Source: Chara braunii (Eukaryota > Streptophyta > Charophyceae > Charales > Characeae). From it: a stretch of 25,607 nucleotides of DNA. The notes under the pieces were generated by a model. That model did no database searches. It saw only the letters and a list, made by a program, of their open reading frames with translations, and was not told where the DNA came from. The stretch covers positions 429,888 to 455,494 of the forward strand of contig BFEA01000583.1 of NCBI GenBank assembly GCA_003427395.1, in the 5' to 3' direction. A program made the position numbers and the translations under genes. Position 1 is the stretch's first letter. Each line of letters begins with the position of its first letter. Positions 1 to 9,000 of this stretch are shown piece after piece.

Positions 1-8
1 CACACACA

Positions 9-63
<55 letters not shown>
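1..63. repeat. (CA)n microsatellite
   Basis: An almost uninterrupted CA dinucleotide tract fills the first 63 bases, with one CATA interruption near base 14. It is truncated by the window edge, so its full length is unknown. Confidence 0.97.
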
Positions 64-67
<4 letters not shown>

Positions 68-84
68 GTGGTAAGCTTCGGTGG

Positions 85-85
<1 letters not shown>

Positions 86-116
<31 letters not shown>

Positions 117-151
117 AGAAGAAGAAAGGAAGAAGAAGAAGAAGAAGAAGA
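86..151. repeat. (GAA)n purine trinucleotide tract
   Basis: Imperfect GAA/GAG triplets run for about 65 bases. Translated, they give only Lys/Arg/Glu runs, which is why several overlapping frames stay open here. A polypurine tract of this kind can adopt triplex DNA. No gene is implied. Confidence 0.9.
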
Positions 152-500
152 TGGTCACTTCCCTGTGCGACGGGGGGCGCTGCGGGCCACGGACAGCGAC
201 GGGCGACACGCGACGGGAGGTGGTGGCGACGGCCACGGACGACGAGGAGGTCGGCGACGGGGGCTGGCACGCTCGACGACGAGGAGGACGGCGACGGGGA
301 TGCATTCGGCACGATCGACGACGGCGAGGCCACGGGAAACCGCAAGTGGGGGAGGCCGACGGGCAAAGGCGGGAAACGGAGGACGACCGCCTCCCTCCAA
401 ATTTCAAAACGGCGGCCTCATCTAGGCCGCCGATCTGCCTCGATCAGCGGTCCGGAGAGGCCGCCGCTTTCGAAGCAAAAAAGGAGGCATGCGCCACCCG
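152..500. other. GC-rich spacer, no recognised gene
   Basis: This stretch is rich in CGACG and GACGAGGAGG-type words. It is open in several frames on both strands, all giving Arg/Gly/Pro-rich low-complexity translations. Simultaneous openness in several frames reflects composition rather than selection. I see no domain, RNA or repeat boundary. Confidence 0.5.
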
Positions 501-506
501 GTTCGA

Positions 507-567
507 TTTTTTTTTGGGCCAGGAGGCCCCCACAACCCACGTGGGGGCCTCCTAGCCCAAAAAAAAA
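507..567. repeat. 27-bp-arm snap-back inverted repeat
   Basis: The left arm (507-533) starts with nine T, then GGGCC AGGAGGCCCCCAC. The right arm (541-567) is its reverse complement at 26 of 27 positions and ends in nine A. The loop is the 7 bases 534-540. As RNA this is a very stable hairpin. It may be a small foldback or MITE-like element, or the collapsed ends of a larger transposon; no target duplication is evident. Confidence 0.85.
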
Positions 568-611
568 TTGATTCGGCCCTTCCCCTCCAATGGGCTGTTG
601 GCTGCCGGGGG

Positions 612-654
612 GGAACCGGACCGGTCGACCGGACGGTCCCACCGGCCCGGTTCC
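612..654. repeat. CCGG-rich interrupted palindrome
   Basis: GGAACCGG at 612-619 is matched by CCGGTTCC at 647-654. The interval between is full of ACCGG/CCGGT words and includes the palindromic GGTCGACC. It lies just downstream of the snap-back hairpin and may be part of the same GC-rich element. No gene is seen. Confidence 0.5.
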
Positions 655-949
655 GGTTGGGGGTGGACACCCCGGTCAGACCGAGAATTTAGCACTGAAA
701 AAAACAAAAAAAAAAAAGCCTGGAGGTTCACCCTCAAGAACGGTCCAAGGGGATTGGGTAGTGAGAAACTCCGATCTTCCCACCCCTTCCTTCATATACA
801 AAGTGACAGCTAACCATGAAGGCCATTGCCTGTTGGAGGTGTACGAACCCCACCTTACAGGTGCCAGATTTGCGAAATTGGCACGAAATGACAACCTGGA
901 TTGCAAAGAAAACTGTGGAGGCCTCATGCAAGTAAAGGTGGTTGGCGGA

Positions 950-1990
950 GAGGAGCACGAGGCTTGGGGAGTTCTGTCGAGGGAGGAAAACAGAACCAGC
1001 ACTTTCGGCGTAGCTGTAGCTGGGGATATTTCCCTGTCATCGTAGGGGCGTGCGGTTATGGGGAGTTGCCGAGGGAGGAAGGCACTCCTTACTGTCTGCG
1101 CTAGGTTGGTCGGTACTGGGGTTTGGCGGTGCCCTGTAACTCTAGCATGGGAGGGTATGAGACCAGCCGTGTGTTGGATCGAGGATTGAATACGACACCT
1201 GTAATTTTCTTCAATAGATGAGGGGAGGATGGGATGATGTTGTTTGCGCAGTTCTTACTAATGTTTTCTGGTCCTGGATCCTTGGTAGTATTTCGTCTTT
1301 ACTTGCAACCGGGGTATAGGAGTTTAGAGAGGGTCACACCTGGACTGATCTCTGCTGAGTTGTTCTGTTTTGTGCCCCTCTTTTGCTGATGCCAGAACGA
1401 CACTGGCCGGAGCTGGGGTGTTGCCCTGTGACCTGCAAATTCGCAGGAGTATAAGGTCTTGTAGAGAGATCTGGGGGTTGTCGAGGGAGGAAGGCAACCC
1501 TGTGGCGAATCGGGGGGGGCTGCGTGGTGGCGAGAAGAGATCAGCTATGGGAGATGATTAGTCTGGTTGGTACTGTCTCTGAGTAAGCATGTCCTGGGGA
1601 AAGGAAGGCTAGGAATTACCTTAGGAATCTAGATCTAAAGGTCTATTGTCTTGGTCACCAACGTGGGTCTTAAGAATGATTTAGGAATCTGGGGACTTCT
1701 AATAACTTAGCTTAGATGATCCAGTGCTGATGTACTCAGTGACCTGCGGAGGTTCGATGTCAGAATGACGCTGGCCGGTGTTGGGGCTTTGCCTTGTAAC
1801 TCGAGGATGCAGGAGCGTGAGGCCTGGTAGAGAGATCTGGGGATGCTTTGGGGGGGCATTCTAAGGGACAACCAAGGGTTGCTGCTGAGACGACGCTGGT
1901 CGGAGCTGGGGTGAGTCGTGTTGCCCTGTAACTCAGCAGGGTGGGGGCGCGAGACCTGGAAGAGCTCAGCAGGGAGTTTGTCAGCGCTGG
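950..1990. repeat. Degenerate minisatellite, about 4-6 diverged units
   Basis: Recurring words are a CTGGCCGGAGCTGGGGT-like block, GCCCTGTAACTC, and a GAGAGATCTGGGG block followed by GAGGGAGGAAGGCA. Recognisable units lie near 1057-1175, 1393-1500, 1760-1860 and 1890-1980, with weaker traces upstream from about 950. Spacing is irregular, so this is either an old decayed tandem array or dispersed copies of one short repeat. No open frame spans it. Confidence 0.6.
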
Positions 1991-2272
1991 AAGGCTCAGA
2001 TGGGTTGCTAGGGACTCGTAGATTTTTTAGCATTCATGGACTCCTACGGTGGCATTTTTAGTTGTAGCAGATTGTTTTTCTTAAGTTTGTCGAAGTAAAA
2101 TTCTGATTAGCTTGAAACTTCTAAATCCTATTTTTTCTTTATTACGATTTTTTTTGTCATCATAAGGGACGCTGAGCCCGGTTTTCGGCAATCTCGGTTT
2201 CGTTACTCCGGGTAGATTGTGAGGACCCCAGCCTCAATAATTTTCATTAGTAATATCAGCCTTGAGCACTGG

Positions 2273-2274
<2 letters not shown>

Positions 2275-2313
<39 letters not shown>
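2275..2313. repeat. Poly(A) run of 39
   Basis: An uninterrupted run of 39 A. It could be the tail of a plus-strand retroposon ending at 2274, but no matching target duplication or upstream gene could be identified. It could equally be a simple homopolymer. Confidence 0.9.
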
Positions 2314-2314
<1 letters not shown>

Positions 2315-2485
2315 GATTTGTTTGTTTACGAGCCTGCAATCCCGGTTGTCAGACTCCCGTTTGACCCAGGAGAGTGGGAGTGGCTAGGCCCCAAGCCTCT
2401 TCATATATGGGATTACACAGTCAAAAGGGGCTACAAAGCCGCACGTCCCACCCTGCCAATTGATCCGACACTTGTGACGCGCTAG
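2314..2485 (+). other. Short coding-like stretch, unknown
   Basis: Directly after the A run the plus strand stays open for about 55 codons, ending at the stop TAG at 2483-2485. The translation is of balanced composition, rich in Trp, Pro and Tyr, with segments such as PVVRLPFDPGEW and IWDYTVKRGYKAA. It has no start codon outside the A run and no recognised family. It may be the tail end of a decayed transposon gene, or chance. Confidence 0.2.
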
Positions 2486-2859
2486 CTTCCGGACCTGCGC
2501 CATCTTCCTTCCCCCCCCGCCTTCTTTGTCGAATTTTGGGTGACAGCCCGACAATGCCTCTTTTTGTATTTTCATGAATGTAATATTCGGGGCCCTCGGA
2601 TTAGTTTTTGAATATTTGTCTTTCGCAAATTCGGGAATTACACGGGAATTACGCGTGCCTCAGAGAGAGCGCTAGGAATTTAGGTCGACAATTAGGAATT
2701 CTGGAATGAGCGGAATCTGACGTGTCATTTCTTGCGCTTGAATGTTCTCAACTTCATCTTGGAAAGCTCTGGGAATATTCGTAGGAATCTGAATAGGTAT
2801 AGGATTTTTTCTCGCGCTCGCTCTACCGCGCGGATATGGTACTTTTCAATTTGAATTAG
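2486..2859. other. No feature recognised
   Basis: AT-rich intergenic sequence with several short GGGAATTA/AGGAATT words but no open frame of note, RNA gene or clear repeat. Confidence 0.5.
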
Positions 2860-3330
2860 CTGTAACTGTTTTGGTGCCCTTTTTGCCTCCGCGTCGGCGC
2901 CATGCATGCGAGTCTCCCCTCCCCACCTCCCACGCTGCCTTCGACACTCTCTTCTTCGCGATTACGCTCCTTCTCTCTCCGCAGCTGTTTTTCATCTCTC
3001 CTTCAACCTTGCGCGCATTTTCTTTCCTTCTTGATCGTCTAAATCTTGTTTCCGTTTCACACTATTCTTCGCGCTCTTCTTCTTCCCGGTCTGATATAAG
3101 CGCTGAAATCCCCTGTTCACCCCCTTTCACTCCCCCTAGCCAAGGAGACGCGCCATACGAAAAGGAAATTCCTGATACACGACGATTATGATTGGCTGCA
3201 GCTGGGATCCAAAGGATCGACATGGCTTTCGTCCGGCAATCCCTGAACCTTTCCCGACTCCTCCCTGTCTCAGTCCTAACCCTTCCTAGCATCTATCTTC
3301 CTTTCCGCAGCACAAGCGCTTCCTAAAATT
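2860..3330 (+). other. Pyrimidine-rich block, possible 5' leader or promoter-proximal DNA
   Basis: The plus strand is strongly C/T-rich (CTTCTTCGCG, CTTCTTCTTCCC and similar words). It is open for 106 codons (2871-3191) with a Ser/Pro/Leu/Phe-rich translation matching nothing known. A TTTCCGCAG at about 3303-3311 resembles a 3' splice site. Such composition is common in plant 5' leaders, but no gene downstream can be tied to it. Confidence 0.2.
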
Positions 3331-3698
3331 TCTCTCTCGACTCATCAGCCCGCTTCAAGGACATTGTGGCTAGGTGGTATGAGAGTTGACTGTAATTTTA
3401 GCATTCGGCATGCTGGATTGCCCTACGGACTGTGGGATCCGAGCAGAGTCGTGCAGAGACTAAGTCAGCGGGGTGACGATCTCGATGGTGGGTTGGCACG
3501 TGACGGTCAGGATCGTCAGTGCAAGTGAGACGTTCGACTCGGAAGTGGGTGAGTGTATGGCCTGAGGCTATGGTGGGATTTTATGAGGTGTTTCCCTCTT
3601 TTCTGTCCCAAAATTTGTATCTTCAAGTGTGAATTCCGATCAAGTCGAAACTCCCCTGGACAAGATTGCCTGGCATTTTGTGATTGTTTTCCACTCAT

Positions 3699-3701
<3 letters not shown>

Positions 3702-3737
<36 letters not shown>
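3702..3737. repeat. (CT)n microsatellite
   Basis: About 18 uninterrupted CT repeats close the pyrimidine-rich region. Confidence 0.95.
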
Positions 3738-3740
<3 letters not shown>

Positions 3741-3926
3741 CCTATTATATCGTAATGGATGAATTATGGTAACCTTGCTTCTCTCACTTCGACATGTGCA
3801 TGCGTTGAGCCGTGTGAGCGAGTTTGTTATAGCATGACTGAAAGAACGATTGGTTGATCGACTGAATGATTGGGTTGCCTGGAGTGTCAGGCGAATAATA
3901 TATGATTAAGACTTGTGCTTACCTTT

Positions 3927-4110
3927 GCTGTCATGTGGACTGACGGCCCCAATCCGACCGGGCGCAAACTTCCCGTGCCCCCGCCGCGCCCCTTCCTGTA
4001 CAATGAGGAAAGGATACGTGTATGCGAGTGGGACGTACGAGAAGCCGTCGCCAAGATCGGAGGCCGTTATTACTTTCCTCCCGAAACTCGATGTTCTGGA
4101 TTCGTCGGTG
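3927..4110 (+). CDS. Coding-like segment A, unknown protein (possible exon)
   Basis: The frame with codons starting at positions divisible by three is open here. The open run, with an ATG at 3915, continues to 4349. The part up to about 4110 has a protein-like composition, with segments such as YNEERIRVCEWDV and AKIGGRYYFPPET, and a G/C-biased third position. After about 4110 the DNA becomes T-rich and intron-like. Coding character reappears near 4190 in another frame. I do not recognise a family. Either an intron or a frameshift would have to link this to segment B. Chance openness remains possible. Confidence 0.35.
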
Positions 4111-4176
4111 CGGGTTTTGTTATCATTGATACGCATTTTCCGCCATATTCGTTATTATTGTCATTTAACGAACTGA

Positions 4177-4470
4177 TCGTCGTTCCGTGGACAGCAGTGG
4201 GACCTCATTGGCCTAACACTGTGCAGCGATTGTCGTCGCTTCGAGCATTACCAGGCCAAGGGGTTCCACTATTGTACACGTGGCGAGGACGAGCACAAAG
4301 AAAAGGCTACTCGGTTGAGGCCCTCCACGTCGGCCTCGGAGCTGTGTAACGAGCGCAGACAATACCTCATCCGAAAACGGGATACCACGTGTGTACCTAC
4401 CCCCTTTCACTCTAAAAGAGCGAAGGCTCGCTGGGAAGTCCAGCGATACTTTTTAGATTCAATTTCCTAG
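4177..4470 (+). CDS. Coding-like segment B with Cys/His pairs, unknown protein
   Basis: Open without an ATG from the stop at 4174-4176 to TAG at 4468-4470, 97 codons. The translation is hydrophilic and protein-like: a C-x2-C pair (LCSDC), then HYQAKGFHYC, then a charged region ending in KARWEVQRYFLDSIS. The Cys/His spacing could bind zinc. The interval before it (about 4111-4192) has GTGCGG at its start, a TTTAAC/CTGAT branch-like word and ends in CAG. That resembles a short intron, although joining at those exact points does not keep this frame. It is more likely a decayed gene or transposon fragment than an intact exon. Confidence 0.35.
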   Translation, partial: SSFRGQQWDLIGLTLCSDCRRFEHYQAKGFHYCTRGEDEHKEKATRLRPSTSASELCNERRQYLIRKRDTTCVPTPFHSKRAKARWEVQRYFLDSIS

Positions 4471-4698
4471 CTACAAGCCTCGCGTGCACCTTTTTCTCCC
4501 TTAAAATAAGCGACGGACCTTCTTCCTACTACCGTCGCATCAACACGGGGGATTTCAGTTTTGTCTGTCCCCGCACTCAATTTTCCAAAAATCCTTGGCA
4601 CACCCCATCTTTGCTGCCTTCCCCGGGCCCCCTTCCGCAAGCCAAAACATTTCGACCGGGAAGCAGCGCAGGACGTGAGGTTGAGCGTCACACACTAA

Positions 4699-5519
4699 CC
4701 CAAAGGTGGGCACGTCGCTCGCCTATGGAGCCGCGAATGATCGAAAGTCTCTAAAATTATGCCGACAAACCTCAGAGCTTTGCAATGGCAGATCCTACAC
4801 TGATGCCTCCCTACCCCTGACTGGCTAGTTTCGAGGACGGACCTGGAGCAGAGAGGCCTGCCATCCCTCATCTGTACGTATTGTGGCAGGGCAACACCAC
4901 CAGCTCGGGCCATGATGGGGCATTGCCTGCTGGCATGCCCCATGGTCACCTAGCTGTGGCAATGGTGGGACGCGGCTTTTCATTCCCTCACAACCCAACA
5001 TAACCATGGGATCTCGGGCTGCTGCTGCTGGGGGAGAACCAGTACTTGCTAGCACAATGGTTCCCCTTCGCAACTAACCTCTTTCTCTATATGAGGTTGC
5101 CAGTCCTTATGCTGGCCTGGAAAACCAGATGCTCCCATGAAAGAAGGGATCATCAAGTAGGATTGCAGCGAGCCCAACACGAAATTCAGGAGGAAATTAG
5201 GTCCCGTACATACGACGCATGAAAATCCTTCAGATGGGAGTACGAAGAAGAAAAGGACCCTGAAGCCAAGGCAATTTTGAGGGAGACTTGTATCCAACTT
5301 TGACAAGACCCGCACTGCATCTTTGCAGAGCTGGATGTAGGTCTCAACATCCAATTGAAACCGTGGAGGATGACAGAACAGGCTTGGCAGAGGCAACCTT
5401 TCCACTACTTCCAGGTCTCGTACCTGCAACCCAACTTCATTATCATACCCCCCTCGTTGCCCCTCCCTACTTCCCCACCTCAACCACCACCTCAGCCGCC
5501 GCAGACACCCCCCCACTAG
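4699..5519 (+). pseudogene. Non-LTR retrotransposon (LINE) RT C-terminus, zinc knuckle and tail
   Basis: The frame starting at 4699 carries NLRALQWQIL, then LPTPDWLVSRTDLEQRG, then a C-x2-C-x12-H-x4-C zinc knuckle (CTYC, HCLLACP, cysteines at 4873 and 4882, histidine at 4921) and LWQWW. This order is that of the region after the reverse transcriptase domain in plant-type LINEs (zf-RVT). The reading then shifts frame near 5015 to LLLLGENQYLLAQWF and RLPVLMLAWKTRC, and ends in a Pro-rich tail. Stops at 4738, 4789, 4951, 5220, 5301 and 5517 plus the shift show it is dead. No RT catalytic domain lies upstream, so the copy is 5'-truncated, as LINEs usually are. Confidence 0.7.
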
Positions 5520-5897
5520 CCCTCAGTCGTACAGCTGCCCCCCCTGACGCCCAGCCCCAGCCGCTGACCCCGCAACTCACCCTGCTAACCCTACCAACCC
5601 CCCCCCGCTCTGGTGTTAAGGATAGATCATCATGGATGATAGCAGTCTTCACTATCGAGCATTTTATCACAAAACATAGGCTGTCAGGTAGGCTACTGGG
5701 TAGTTGTTGCTACTGTCAGTTGTCTGTACAAACAGCCAAGCATGATGTTCTGGGACGCTGGACCCCATTTCCGGCAGGTGCTGCTCCCCGCCAATAGATG
5801 GACCCTCCCCGAGATGTGTTAGTGGTGGCTGCTCTTCTCAGCACTCCTAACACCGTCTCTGGCTGTTTGGAAAAAAGGAAAAAGAAAAAAGAAAAAA
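5520..5897. other. C-rich then A-rich spacer
   Basis: The C-rich start continues the Pro-rich tail of the LINE remnant. The last 30 bases (about 5869-5897) are an A-rich GAAAAAAG tract abutting the next element and could be a retroposon tail. Nothing else is recognised. Confidence 0.4.
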
Positions 5898-5985
5898 GGT
5901 ACCTGTAACGAAATCAAAGCAGACTCACTCATACACTACCAGATGGAAAAACTCTTTGGAGTGTCGGTTCACACCCCATCACAAG
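5898..5985 (-). mobile_element. Hammerhead-family element, 5'-region fragment
   Basis: It begins GGTACCTGTAACG and runs through CAAAGCAGACT, a CAGATG box and TTCACACCCCATCA. The same order occurs at 6401-6430, at 16062-16112 and, inverted, at 13855-13935. On the minus strand this is the segment upstream (5') of the ribozyme. No ribozyme is attached at its left side, so this piece lost its 3' part or was separated by rearrangement. Confidence 0.6.
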
Positions 5986-6149
5986 CCAGCAAAACACCCA
6001 TTAAACAAAGAAAGGTCTGTCACAGCCAGAAGAAACACTCCAGACATACCGCTCGCACTAGAGGCACAGCATGGCCCATAGTGACTGCCCCAAGCACTGC
6101 CGCTCGACCTGCCCGGAGAAAACTGTAGCAGGGTGCTAGCGAGGTCGTG

Positions 6150-6430
6150 ATATATACTGTCAAACAGAGGTGCCCAGTAAACCGTATGCAGAGAGGGAGA
6201 CGAGGACAACAAACGAGGGGCTGTGACAAACTGTTTCATTAGAGTTTCACCGACTCATCAGGAGACTGAACCCTCAAACAGTCTCCAGAATCCCCTAACT
6301 ACTTACACTAAGTGATAATCCACCTTAACCCTTGCTGTGGTTAAGCATCAACGACTACCCGCCACCTGATACTGAGGTGGGCACCAACCACTGCCCTCAA
6401 GGTACCTGTGATGAAAACCAAAGCAGACTA
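6150..6430 (-). mobile_element. Hammerhead-family retroposon, copy A
   Basis: Read on the minus strand, it runs from a CAAAGCAGACT-containing 5' region, through a GTATCAGG box and TTAAGGTGGATTATCACTTA, the ribozyme, then CACAGCCCCTCGTTTGTTGT. It ends in the common 3' end beside an AT-rich TGATATATA tail. It is one of the more complete copies (about 280 bp). Divergence from other copies is spread along its length. Confidence 0.75.
6227..6285 (-). ncRNA. Hammerhead ribozyme, degenerate (copy A)
   Basis: The minus strand shows CUGAUGA (RC of 6255-6261), loop UGAAACU and GAAAC (RC of 6233-6237), so both core boxes survive. Stem II has decayed (CUAAU instead of CCGAC), and bases are inserted where the GUA cleavage triplet should be, giving GUUUGAGG. 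Self-cleavage is unlikely. Confidence 0.7.
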
Positions 6431-6481
6431 CCATCTGGTGTGGGCGAGTGATAGTCTGCTTTGATTTTCGTCACAGGTACC
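6401..6481. repeat. 30-bp-arm palindrome at a head-to-head junction
   Basis: The left arm 6401-6430 and right arm 6452-6481 are reverse complements at 28 of 30 positions, with a 21-base loop. Both arms are the GGTACC...CAAAGCAGACTA 5' region of the hammerhead family. This is where a minus-oriented and a plus-oriented copy meet head to head. Confidence 0.85.
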
Positions 6482-7563
6482 TTGCTTCCAAGAAGTTTCC
6501 TCACTTCCCTCTAGTTTCCGCCCTTAAACCACCAGTACTTCCTAGAGTCATGCCCGTTAACACGCCACAAATTCATCCGGCTACAGGAAACGTACAGGCA
6601 ACTACAGGAGCGCCCAAATTCATCCGACTAGAAACATTTCTGCTCTATTTTCTTCTGTGGCCGATAGCTGGGCCAAGTACTGGTGGTTTAGTAAGGACAA
6701 GCAGCCTTATGCTTGACAACTCTTGTTGCTCAAGCCGAATGTCATCTGCCGTCGGTGTGTCGTTACTTGCTGTTTTAGCCAAATTGTACCCGGGTTAAAG
6801 GGCCAATTGTCCAGGTTGCATTAACCACTCCCGCCGTGCCGTCCTTCATTATTCGATCCGGGTATCCTGAGCGGGCCGCTTGTCAAAGGACCTAACTCAT
6901 GGTTACTAGAGCTAGTGCTTTCCTGTTTTTGTTCTTGTTTTTAACTGAGTCAATTGTCATGTCGCATACAAGGATTCCATTTCTTTTACATGTGGCGCAC
7001 AACCTCACGCCCTGCACTGCTTTCCCTTCAGAGGTGGACTGAAATGCTGCAGGACCCAGAAAGTGCATAACTAGGGATGTGCCAAGGAGTTTTAGGAAAG
7101 ATGGGTGTGAAGTTCCCGGTTATGAAGCGGACAAGATAGAGTGGCAGGAAGGCGTCATCTCCCTGATACTCACAAAGCACTTCCCGAGCTCATCGGCGTC
7201 TTTTACCAGAGTGGAAAGGGGCAGGAGTGTACAAAGTATGCCGACCACAGAAAGAGAGTTTGTGGTGTTTCACAAAGTTTGAAGTCAGAATCAATGCGAA
7301 TCATTGGCAGTGCAATCGCACTTAAATGATTCCTTTCCATTCATTCACTTATTGTTGTGATCAACCAAGAGGGAAGGACATTGGATGGAAAAGAAGAGAG
7401 AGAGAGAGAGAAGACATTGGTTTCAGCTTATGTAATTCTTCTTCTCCTCCTGCTTCTTCTTCTTCTTCTATCCCCTCCATTTTATTCCACTCGTTTTCTC
7501 GTTCCACTTCAGGATCTGCATTGTCTCTCGTTTGAGTTTAACATTATGGATGATGTAAGATCA
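6482..7563. other. No gene recognised; (GA)n and CTT tracts
   Basis: Short open frames exist (for example 6448-6798 and 7079-7282) but none resembles a known family. There is a short (GA)n tract near 7395-7413 and a TTC/TCC pyrimidine tract near 7436-7470. The region borders a group II intron fragment on its right and could contain further decayed organelle-derived DNA, which I cannot show. Confidence 0.4.
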
Positions 7564-7566
7564 TAA

Positions 7567-8163
7567 GAGAGGGTTTTCATAGAAACAACTATCCGTCAAT
7601 TTAGCAAGGCTCAAAGAGCAGATGCTTCGCATCTGAATCCCATGCATTGGAACCACCACCGAAGGATGCATTACATCGGCTTTGCGGATGATTTTCTGGT
7701 AGCAATCTCTGGTCCTCATAGAAGTTGTGAAACCGAAATGTGCATTGGAATTGTTCCTTTGAGACAAACTCCAATCAACACTACGGACAAAACCCATATT
7801 ACCCCATGTGTCGAAAGGAGTACCTTTCCTTGGCCACAACATCTTCAAAGTATGCCGTGGCAACCTTACGGCTCGAAGAGCAGAATGCTTCGCAGCTGAA
7901 TCCCACAAAGGCGCTTTCGCACATAAGAATCAGACTATCCTTGCGGATACCACTAAATAAATCAAATGACCCACTGATATGCACCAGATTGGCGCAAAAC
8001 CCAGTGTATGGTTGGAGACCGAGCAGAATGCTTCGCAGCTGAATCCCACAAAGGCGCTTTCGCACATAAGAATCAGACTATCCTTGCGGATACCACTAAA
8101 TAAATCAAATGACCCACTGATATGCACCAGATTGGCGCAAAACCCAGTGTATGGTTGGAGACC
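7567..8163 (+). pseudogene. Group II intron reverse transcriptase/maturase fragment (organelle type)
   Basis: The frame from 7567 gives QFSKAQRADASHLNP, then HRRMHYIGFADDFLVAISG. FADD at about 7690 is the catalytic YADD box of reverse transcriptases, in the sequence context typical of group II intron maturases. It continues to DKTHIT. After a one-base frameshift near 7801 (an extra C in a CCCC run) come HVSKGVPFLGHNIFK and RAECFAAESHKGAF, matching the conserved segment that follows YADD in these proteins. A TAA at about 7958 and the 143-bp duplication end it. The N-terminal RT blocks and the X/endonuclease regions are absent. It is probably mitochondrial or plastid DNA transferred to the nucleus. 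A bacterial-type retroelement is less likely. Confidence 0.75.
7878..8163. repeat. Perfect 143-bp tandem duplication
   Basis: 7878-8020 and 8021-8163 are identical base for base as read. The unit starts GAGCAGAATGCTTCGCAG and lies within the maturase remnant. A similar sequence, GAGCAGATGCTTCGCATCTG, occurs at about 7616 and may have given the homology for unequal exchange. The lack of divergence implies a recent event, or an assembly artefact. Confidence 0.9.
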
Positions 8164-8760
8164 GTTGGACTAAGTAAATGCTGCTGTGTATACACCATGC
8201 TGCTAAGCTGCTGATTCATGGACTTCAGCAGAGGCAGACCGCCAACGTCACAGTAACTTAATGTACCAGTTCAGCAACAAGAAGACAACCACAGTCCACC
8301 ACCAAAAGAATCTAGTGAAAGGCCAGGCTATACAGGCAGGATTCTCACAAGCCAAAGAGGAAACAAATTGTACTGTTAGATGAGAGAGAGAGCAGCACTC
8401 TTTGGCCTCGTCCTTCACATTCGCAATCGGGAGTTTTTAACCCCCTTTCTGAGAAACGTGGAGACATCATCTCCCACACACGACTTGATTCAAATTTGAC
8501 TGCACTGCCCACAACCACACTCCCTCCCTCCTCCTCCCCCTCCACCTCCTAGACAAGCGAGCAGACATTCAATTAACTCAAAGACAGGACATGACAGCCA
8601 GAGAGACAAACATCACAAAGCAGACTCCCCCAGCAAATGACAAACCCCCATGGAATACATTGCTTTTGGCAGGACAGATTTTGCCTGGGTGATCGATCGG
8701 TCAAGAATTGTCTGCACATCTGACCGAGAATGAAGAATGATGAAATAAAGATGGCACACA
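8164..8760. other. No feature recognised
   Basis: Mixed-composition DNA with a short pyrimidine-rich block near 8518-8550 (CTCCCTCCCTCCTCCTCCCC). I see no coding signature, RNA gene or repeat. Confidence 0.5.
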
Positions 8761-9000
8761 GATGAATCCATCACAGGCAAGCGCTAAACATCATCAACAT
8801 CGTCAATTTTGCCTCAGTCCAGCAGCCTGTCCGGGAAGAACAACATTTCCTGACCTCGCAGGGCAAGAACAGCAGAGTAACCGAGAGCGAATAATGAAGA
8901 AAAACAGACGCCATCTGCATCCATCACAGACAAGCGCTACACATCAACAACATTGCATGGCATTGCCTCCTCCCAGCAGTCTGCCCAATCTTACTAGGCA
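8761..9000. repeat. Two diverged direct repeats of about 160 bp
   Basis: The sequence from about 8766 (ATCCATCACAGGCAAGCGCT, then CATCATCAACATCG, CAGCAGCCTGTCC) recurs from about 8920 (ATCCATCACAGACAAGCGCT, then CATCAACAACATTGC, CAGCAGTCTGCCC). The copies differ by substitutions and small indels, so this is an old duplication. Confidence 0.65.

Noticed and set aside
68-571. Plus-strand open frame of 167 codons, Lys/Arg-rich
   Set aside because: It is composed of GAA triplets and a GC-rich block open in several frames at once, and reads through the 507-567 hairpin. Composition explains it.
2275-2313. Processed pseudogene tail
   Set aside because: No spliced gene body, polyadenylation signal at a suitable distance or target duplication was found next to the A run.
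5049-5516. Minus-strand open frame of 155 codons
   Set aside because: It lies antisense to the LINE remnant, whose plus-strand reading has recognisable family motifs. The minus reading has none.
7642-7899. Intact reverse transcriptase gene
   Set aside because: Only the YADD block and adjacent segment are present. A frameshift near 7801, a stop near 7958 and the missing N-terminal blocks show a fragment.
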